Of a DNA stretch of 64,000 nt, positions 52,601-61,600 are shown one piece after another. The notes under the pieces are model-generated. The model did no database searches, had not been told where the DNA came from, and was given only the letters and a program-made list of their open reading frames with translations. Each line of letters begins with the position of its first letter. Position 1 is the first letter of the stretch. This DNA is from Channa striata (Eukaryota > Chordata > Actinopteri > Anabantiformes > Channidae): assembly GCA_033026295.1 (NCBI GenBank), contig CM065178.1:22273781-22337780 (forward strand), in the 5' to 3' direction. The position numbers and the translations under genes are program-made.

Positions 52601-55600
52601 CATTGACTATTTCCTCCTTCTCCCTCAGGCAAACGATCACCACAGTTTCCATGTCTTGAGCCTATAGGTTATTTTCCTCAGTTTGTAAAGAACTTTATGC
52701 CTTTGGGTTATTTTTTTTTCATTATGGCTTCTTGCTTTATGTCGCTTTAAAATGAAGCATTCAACGTAAACTGCATACGGCAGTGGGCTGTGAGCGGTGA
52801 TTTTGGATTGCAACGCATCTTTAAGACACGTCTTAATACAAGTCTTCAAGCTCAAACCCATCGATGCCCACAATATTAAATTATTATTATACTCGGCACC
52901 AAAGTATCTGGCGGGTTGTTTTTTCTATGCATTTTTTAGGGCCCTTGACGTATAAGTTGGCCTTTGTTTATCGAGTGTAGTTCTCACGTTGTGCAGCAAA
53001 TATAAACTTTTTTAAGTTTATATTTACTTTTATAACAAAAAATTTTTTCCATTATTTTAAGTAACACCTTAACACTTAACAAGCGTAACAAGATAATACG
53101 TGTGTGAAAACAGTGTTTTCTCCAGAATGCAAAAATAGCATCAAATGGCGTCATAATCATTTTCACAGGCACAAAACTGTATGTAAGTTTTAGGAATATT
53201 TTTTAGTCGAGCAGTGACACAGGTTCACAGAGCAGTGAAAGCAGATGTTCCTTTCTCAAAGCTTTTGAGTGAGACTCACCCTTCTAACCAATCAGAGAAG
53301 ATCAAACCGTGTGGGTCACAGGTTGATGTGAAAGGGGGCTTGCTCATGTCATGAGTATGTGAAGCCCCGGGTTGATTGAGTTTGAGTGTCATCCGTGAAT
53401 CCATCCATCCATATCTGTCGCTGCTTCTCCTGTTTGGGGTCACGGGGTCTGGAGTCTACTCCAGCTGTCAGAGAACCAGAGGCAGGTCTCCAGTCTATCT
53501 CAGGGCCAACACTGAGAGACCTGCACAGACAGACACACACTCACAACTCTGGGTAATTTCGAGTCACTAATTAAGCCAACATACATGTCTTTGGACTGTG
53601 GGAGGAAACTGCAGTACCTGGAGATGACCCATGGAAACAAAGGGCGAACACGCAAACTCCTCTCAAAAAGGCCACAGTCAGGTGGTAGATTCCAACTATG
53701 GACCATCGAGCTGTGACACTCCATCACTGTGTTGCCAACTTCAACCAGTAGGATTTCCAAAAGTTACGTATTGTAGCTTTAATTTTTCATCTCAAACTTG
53801 AAAAACACATTTCCCATAATGCCACAGATGACATTATAGATTATTATTTTCCACAGGTTGACTTCCCGTGATAATTCAACTGAATGTGTTATGTCAAACG
53901 TGTTGAGCGATGCTTTACATGTGCTGCTGTGTTTAATTTTGAGAGGCAGCTGTGGCTCAGGAGATTGAGCAGCAATCCATCAGTCAGGGGGTTTAATCCC
54001 CGAATGCTTCTGTACATATGTGAACGTGTCCTTGGGCAAAACACCAAGTTGCTTCCGTGGGTTAGGCTAGTGCCTTGCATGGCACCTCTGCTGTTATTGG
54101 AGTCACTCTGTGTGTGTGTGAGTGTGAACGCTGGAATTTGCTTTGACCAACAATCAGCTAGAAAAGTGTTAAATAAGTACAGACCATTTATCATTAATGC
54201 ATTGGTATGTCTGTGTTTCTCTCGCTTCAGCTCAACCAGATTGCAGAGGATCCTCTGAAGCGGCCGGTGGTTTACGTGAAGGGCAACGATGCTGTTAAGT
54301 TAATGAACATCGTCAACAAGCAGAAGGTGGCTCGTGCTCGGATACAACACCGACCGCCAAGGGTAAGAGCTCGTGCCAAAAAACGAAAAGAAAAAAATAA
54401 ATGTAACGACAACAACAACCCGTAAACCACTGTGTAGCTCATGTACACGAGTGTGTGTGTGACAAATCTAAGGAACATGTGAGGAAGATGTGAACATGTT
54501 TGCGAGGCCCACGCACTTAAACGGTGCTGGGAAGTTTTTAGATGTGAAGGCAAACGAAAATTCCAGCTGTGAAATTTGACCCTTGTCTCTTTCTTCTCCG
54601 CTCCCCGTTGCCCTGAGGCCGAGGACTTTTTCACTGCGCTGTGAGAGATTAATATCAGCCATTCAAAGAGCTGTTTGTTTGCTTAGAATATTCGATAAAG
54701 AGACCAACACGCTTTGAGGTCAAATAACTTGACATAATCAAAGCCCGAGAGAAAGGGACAAACATTTTCTGACAGAGTTCAGCAACTTGATGTTTGTTGG
54801 TGCAAACACCCCTTCAATTTAGCTGCATCCCGCTCTCAAGGGAAGGTGTTAAAATTGCTCCAGTTAGGCTACAGCTAGTCCTTCATTTTTTATTAATAGT
54901 TTATGTGAAAAACCAATGGTAAATGTGTCATCCGCTCGATAAAATGTTAAATCTATAAGAGCATTTGAGACACTTGAACTATGTATTGTGCTAGAAAAAC
55001 GGTTGAAACCTGTCAAAATATTTGCCAAATAATTTTCAGATTTATGGTTTGACTGTTGGTTTAACTTTCACTTTGCTCAGAATGGTCTAATTTGTGTAAA
55101 ACGTGTCCGTGTGTTTGGGACGTTTAACGATTTTCAGATGGAAATGATGAGCCATGTATCCGCTGTAGAAAGCAGGTGTGAAGGTCACATTTTAAACTGG
55201 ACTTGCATAATACGGAAGGAATGTGCTGTGTAAAACGTACAAATATCCTAAATTACAAGTGAATGAAAAAAAACGTGTCCGTTTTAAGGCAAACCTCTCC
55301 TTTTCACAGCAGCCCACGGAATATTTCGACATGGGCATCTTCTTGGCTTTCTTTGTGGTGGTGTCGCTGGTTTGCCTCATTCTGCTCATCAAGATCAAAC
55401 TCAAGCAAAGGAGAAGCCAGGTAAGTGTGAAGGACAGAAACGCTCCCACTTTGTGTCACGCAGGACTAAACTTACAAAAACACAACCGAATACAGTGCTG
55501 TGCCTTGTCCCCCCAAACTTCAGAGATTTGCAGGCTCTCAAAAAGATCGAAGTGGAGGCTCACGTTGGCTGCGTGAATCAGGATTAGAATTAAATTAATG

Positions 55601-58600
55601 CCAATGAGAGGTTGGCTGCCGGAGCCAAACGTACAAAGATGTCTCGACAAACCAGAAAACCAGTAGTGACAATTATTAAGACAGGTGTGGGCGTATAATG
55701 GGTGTGTACCGCAGCAGCCCACACTTAGTCATGACTTTCTGTAGCGGTTAATTACGAGAAAAGCTCCCATCAGGGGCAACATTGTCCCATCTTCTAGTAC
55801 TTCCTGAAATGCGAAGTATTAACTGCACGCAAATATGATCTTGTTCTATCGCACAGCAGTAACACGTTCTATCCAAAGACCAAATTTCACTTTTTAACAC
55901 CATGTCTGAGAATTACTTTTGCTTTTGGAGGATTCCTCAAGGATTAACCCACACAAAACGGTTAATTAGACACTGAAAATGCAGATTTTAAAGCCCCATG
56001 TTTCATGTTGGCATGAAAGTCATTCTCATCAGAGGGTTGACAAAGTTTATTGCCTTCTTGTTGACCAGGATCTCCACATTTCCTTAAAAAGTCTACAATT
56101 ATCCAGTCATGAGGCAACAACAAGGAAGCAACACCCTCCTCCGGAGACCCCAGTTCAGTTAAGCCTGAGCATAAATAACTGCCTTTTACAAGAGCGATGC
56201 TCTAGCAAATGAGGCGGTGACTCCTATAAATCACAAAGGCTGGTACACACGACGTACACTTGAGACACATGTGAGTCATTAGGTTTAATCCCAATAAGTA
56301 GATCTTTATGTGTCAGTCACAGTTTTTAATAACTGGGATTTTTAAGGCAACATGAAGCAAATCCAAGATGAAAAGGGCCCAGAGACTTGGAGCCAGGGAG
56401 AGTTGCTAATGCGCCACTTAACCATTGCAAAATGATGTTCTGTGTCAAAAGGAAAAGTCTCAAATCATGACAACATCAACCCTGTCAATTTAACACCAGC
56501 ACAGAGGAGCACAGATCAACAGTAAACACTTGCCAACGCTGACATACAGACACTTAAAGTGGATGTTTTCTTAAAAACATCAGCAATGACTCAACCTTGC
56601 TCTTCTCACAAATTACTTTTGTCATTTTATCATCTTGCTTTGCCTTTCATGTTAGGTTCTGCAGAGCGTTAAAGTGAAAAAGTGCCAATCACGCGCGCAG
56701 ATATTCTCACTGACTCTTCACTTCCTCTTTCCAACAGAGCTCGATGAACAGAATGGCCATCCAGGCTCTGGAAAAGATGGAGACACGGAAGTTCAAGGCC
56801 AAGGGAAAGGGCCAACGTGAGAGCAGCTGTGGAGCCTCCGATTCGCTGAGCAGCAGCTCCACCTCTGACTGCGCCATCTGTCTGGAAAAATACATCGACG
56901 GAGAGGTAAGAAAAGACACCTTGAGTTGATCAGTTTCTGCTTTACACTGTCAGTGCCTGTAAATGTAGAATTTCAGCTAGAGTGAAAGATGTTTCAACAT
57001 AGAGAAAAGAGACTCCCGCAAACTAGAACCACAGGAAGCAAGATGAAAGTTGGTGAAGTCGTAGATGTATTGGTGGCCAATCAGTAAAAGTGACAAAATG
57101 CTTTAAAGTGTTTTACATAAATTAATAAATTATGAATTAATTAATGATACAGTTTAAAAAACAAAGGGGTAATTATGACAAATATTTTTCAGATTAATTC
57201 TAAAATCTAGGTTAAATTCTATAAAAATATTAATAGAAAAATCGAGGTGAATTAAGCAAAGTAAACGCGGTAGATGAATGTTTTTTTTAATTAGTACCAG
57301 CATAATCAGCAGCTTGTTTGCATTTTCTTTTTTTTACTCTTTATTGTAATTTATTGGTAAATTATGATTAATTAACAGCGAGCAGTTCAACACCAACACA
57401 AACACCGACGCACACGTAGCACAAACCACGTTATTCTGATGCACCAAAAATGCAGTTTACAGTATCATAGGTGCATGTAGACCATGTGGACACCAGGCCT
57501 CTCCGCTCTGGCTGTGTGAGTGTGGTCTTCTACCCGCTGAGCTTGTTTTCTTTCAGTACATAGTCCGCAGACATGAAACATAATGCAGTTAGTGGGACAA
57601 TAGAATGGAAGTTCCCTGATGTGCTCGGGGACCGCAGTCCTGCGGTCTTCGGTGACATTCTTTCCAGCGCCTTTTTAGATGTTTGGTTCAGTCTTTCAGA
57701 GCACCTGGGGAGATAACGGTGCCCAAAGTGCGCTGGGCAGCGATTATGCTTCCTGTTTTCCTTTATATGTTCTTTAAACCTTCAAGGAGTCATTGTCAAA
57801 ATGTGTATCCCATTTCTTGGACTTTGAGGGTTTACTGTAACAGCATTGCTCATCCTCACTCACGGACGCTGGAGGGACAAATGCCTGTGCCCAGGGGGGA
57901 CAGCTTTTTTTTTTTTTTTTTGTGGTTATGTGTTACTCCTTCAGTAAGGAGGAGAAGAAAACACAACAAAGCACGGCGCCAGGATTGCACAGAGGAAGTG
58001 GCGATATAAAAGACTGAATGGCATCAAAGCGGTTTTGGAGCAGTGAACCATGCTACAAAAGCTTTGGTGAAAAAGAACCTAAAGATGAGTCACATTAAGT
58101 CACAGAGTAAAGTATTTATGGCAGTGAAAGAGATCTCCTTGGAGAAGAATATTAGAATTCATAATCAGTGCTCCTGTTTTTGTGTCTTGAAATTCCTGCG
58201 TGCCAAGTCTCCATCTCAATGCGTTGCATTCTTTTCATATCAATCCTCAAGTGTAAGCCTGTTTTGTTTTGTTCTAGAAAGCTGTGACAGTGAGCAACAG
58301 AAGTTGTATTTATGCCACGTTGTGACATCTACTGAAGAGCTTTGTTTGTGGTGTGAAGTAAAGTTGGCTCCTTAGTTTAAAAGAAGAAAGAATGTAATGG
58401 ATTCATAGCCATCATCACAGCCACAGATCAGTGCTGCTTTGCTGCCACCTCCTGGAAACACATTACCTCATCCCCTGAGGAATAAAACCGTGTTGCAGTT
58501 TTTGATATTAGCCATTTAAGCATTACCTGTAAAGGGTAACTATTGTTGACTTGAAAATTCTTGAGACTTGTTAAGCTTGGCCTCATTTGTTGTGGAGCTG

Positions 58601-61600
58601 CCTGTGTCATTTACAGTAATTCCTGATGCAAGCTGTGAAAAATGTTATGACAATGTTCTTCATAGTTGACAGTACAGTGAAAATGAGACTGATAAATTCT
58701 GTGGTATTTGCCCATACAGGAGCTGCGGGTTATTCCCTGTGCTCACCGATTTCATAAGAAGTGCGTCGACCCCTGGCTGCTCCAGCATCACACCTGTCCC
58801 CACTGCAGACACAACATCATCGGTGAGTTGGTGCACAGCCTCTGTCAATACATCGTATTCAATTCAATTTTATTTACATAGCTGCAATTTAGCACAAAGT
58901 CATATCAAGGCACTTTACATAATAAAGTCCAGACTATACAAACATTTAGAGAAAACCCAACAAATCCCCCTTGAGCAGCCATAGGCAACAGTGGAGAGGA
59001 AAAACTCCCTTTAACGTAAGAACCAGGCTCATTGGTGGGCGGCCATCTGCCTTGAGCGTTTGGGCTGAATGGAAACACTGAGCAGGTCGGTAGGACCAGT
59101 ACCTGCACACTGGAAGACACACAGCTCCAAAGCCAGGGACACAGAGAGGGAGAAAGACGACTACGGGACAAAGAAGAGTTAACGTCCTACAGTGGTGACA
59201 TATAAATGTGGGCTGAGAGGAGGAAAGTGTCTCGGTTCATCAGGGATTGGTCCTACAGCAGTCTGAGCCTATAGCAGCAAGACTAGAACTAACTATAAGC
59301 TTTATCAAAGAGGAAGGTTTGGAGCCTAGTCTTAAAAGTAGAGAGGGTGTCTGCTTCCCAAATCTGGACTGGGAGCTGGAGAGGAGCTTGATAACCAAAG
59401 GCTCTGCCTGCCATTCTGGGAACCATAAGTAGGCCTGGATCCTGAGACCGAAGTGGTCTGTTAGGATGATATGGTCTTTTAGGTAGAAGGGAGCTTGACC
59501 ATTTAGAGTTTTATAGTTAAGAAGGTTTTTTTATTCTACAATTAACAGGAAGCCAATGGAGAGAAGCTAGTGAAGGTATGATTTTAACAATCCCAGTCAG
59601 TAATCTTGCTGCAGCATTTTGGATTAATTGGAGGCTTTTTAGAGAGTCACTGGGGCAGCCTGAACATAGAGAAATACAGTAGTCCAATATAGAAGGAACA
59701 AATGCATGAACCAGTTTTTCAGCATCACTTTGAGACAGGATGCTCCTAATTTTGGCAATGTTCCGTAGGTGGAAGACGGCTGTTCTAGAGATTTGTTTTA
59801 TGTGTGAGGTAAATGACAAATCCTGACTCCGAGATTCCTTGCAGTAGTACTACCAGAGTTATGTCATCTAAAGTAGTGATATGGTTGGAAAGCATGTTTC
59901 TAAATTTTCTAGGCCCAAACACAATAACTTCAGTTTTATGAGTTTAGAAGAAGGAAATTATGTCGTCCAGTGGTTAGTGGACTAATACTGGACGGCATTA
60001 CAAGAGGTGTTTCTAATGTTTTGGCCACACCATTCATTTTAAACATGGTGGCCAAAAAATTGAACAATCTCTTCTTATAATTTCCACTAACTGTCATAAA
60101 CACGTATTAGAATTATCACCTTTGTGAGAGTTCCAATGTAAAAACTGACAAGTTAGAACTTTGTAAAATCAGAAATCATGGCAGAGCTGCTGTATTGGAT
60201 TTTATTAGAATGTACAAGTGTACCTAATAAAGTGGCCAGTGAGTGTATATAGCGTAAAGTAGTTATCCTAATACAGAGCCTTGTGGAACTCCATAACTAA
60301 CTTTTGTGTGCGTGAAGATTCATCAACATAAACAAATTGGAAACTATCTGGTAGATAAGATTTAATCCAATTTAGTGGAGTTCCTTTAATTCCAATTACA
60401 TGTTCTAGTCTCTGTAATAAAATTTTGTGATCAATGGTGTCAAATGCAGCACTAAGATCTAACAGAATTAGTATAGAGACTTGTCGATTAACAGAAGATC
60501 GTTGGTGATAAGTCATTTTTGCGCAGGTGGTCACATAATTGCTTTGCGACTGCTTTTATTTTAGAAATAAAAAGGGAGACTGGATATTTGTCTGTAATTG
60601 GCTAAAACACCTGGATCCAGACAAGTTTTTTTAAGTAGAGGTTTGATTACAGTTACCTTATAGGCCTTTGGTACATATTGTTTGGATAGATTTGATGATG
60701 TTAGGGTTGAGCATCTTTGAGCAGTCTAACTGGAATAGGATCTAGCAGACATGTTGCTGGTTTTGATGATGTTATAGGTGAAGTTAACTCTGTGGGCACA
60801 AAGCAGTCTAAAGGGGATTGAAGCTTTACTGATGATTCTTATTCTGTTGTATTTTTGGGGAGGGTCTGGTGAATTTTGTTTCTAATAGCTACGATTTTGT
60901 TTGTGAAGAAAGTCATGAAGTCATTGCTGCTCAGCGTTGAGGGAATACTAGTCTCAACTGAACTATGGCTCTTAGTCAGCCTGGCTACAGTGCTGAAAAG
61001 AAACCGGGGGTTGTTCTTGTTTTCCTCTATTAGTGATGAATAATAAGCTGTTCTGGCTTTACGGAGGCTAATTTGTATAAGTATAAACTCTTTTTCCAGG
61101 CTAAGCGTGATTCTTGTGAATGAGTGGAACGCCACTTCCTTTCTAGTCTTCATGACGCCTGCTTTAAATTGCGGGTTTGCGAGCTATACCATGGAGATCG
61201 CCTATTCAGAATTACTTCCTCTTTTTCAGAGGGGCAACAGTATCAAGTATGGAACGTAAAGATGCTGCATAATTATCAGTCAGCTAATCAACTTGTACAG
61301 GAGTACAGTTAATGAGGCTACTCTGTTATATTGGTACATGCTGAAGTAAATGATGAAGGGATCATTTCCTTAAATTTGTTCAGTGTTTTCAGTTAAACAC
61401 CTACTGAAGCAAAACTTTCTTCTAGCTGCTGTACAATCCATTAGATTAAATTCAAATGTTATTAGAAAATGGTCAGAGAGAACAGAATTATGAGGAAATA
61501 CTGTTAGTTTATCAATTTCAATGCCGTATGTAAGGACAAGGTCTAGGGTGTGACTAAAACAATGAGTGGGTTCTTTTACATTTTGAGAGAAACCAATTGA

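Larger units (their letters stand above)
51260..54230 (+). other. znrf3: znrf3 intron 3 (2,971 bp)
   Basis: Donor CAG|GTTTGT, acceptor CGCTTCAG, phase 0. It contains a dispersed teleost repeat at about 53396-53750 and a SINE-like element at about 53943-54195. The rest (51260-53390) shows no gene and no clear repeat. Confidence 0.93.
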
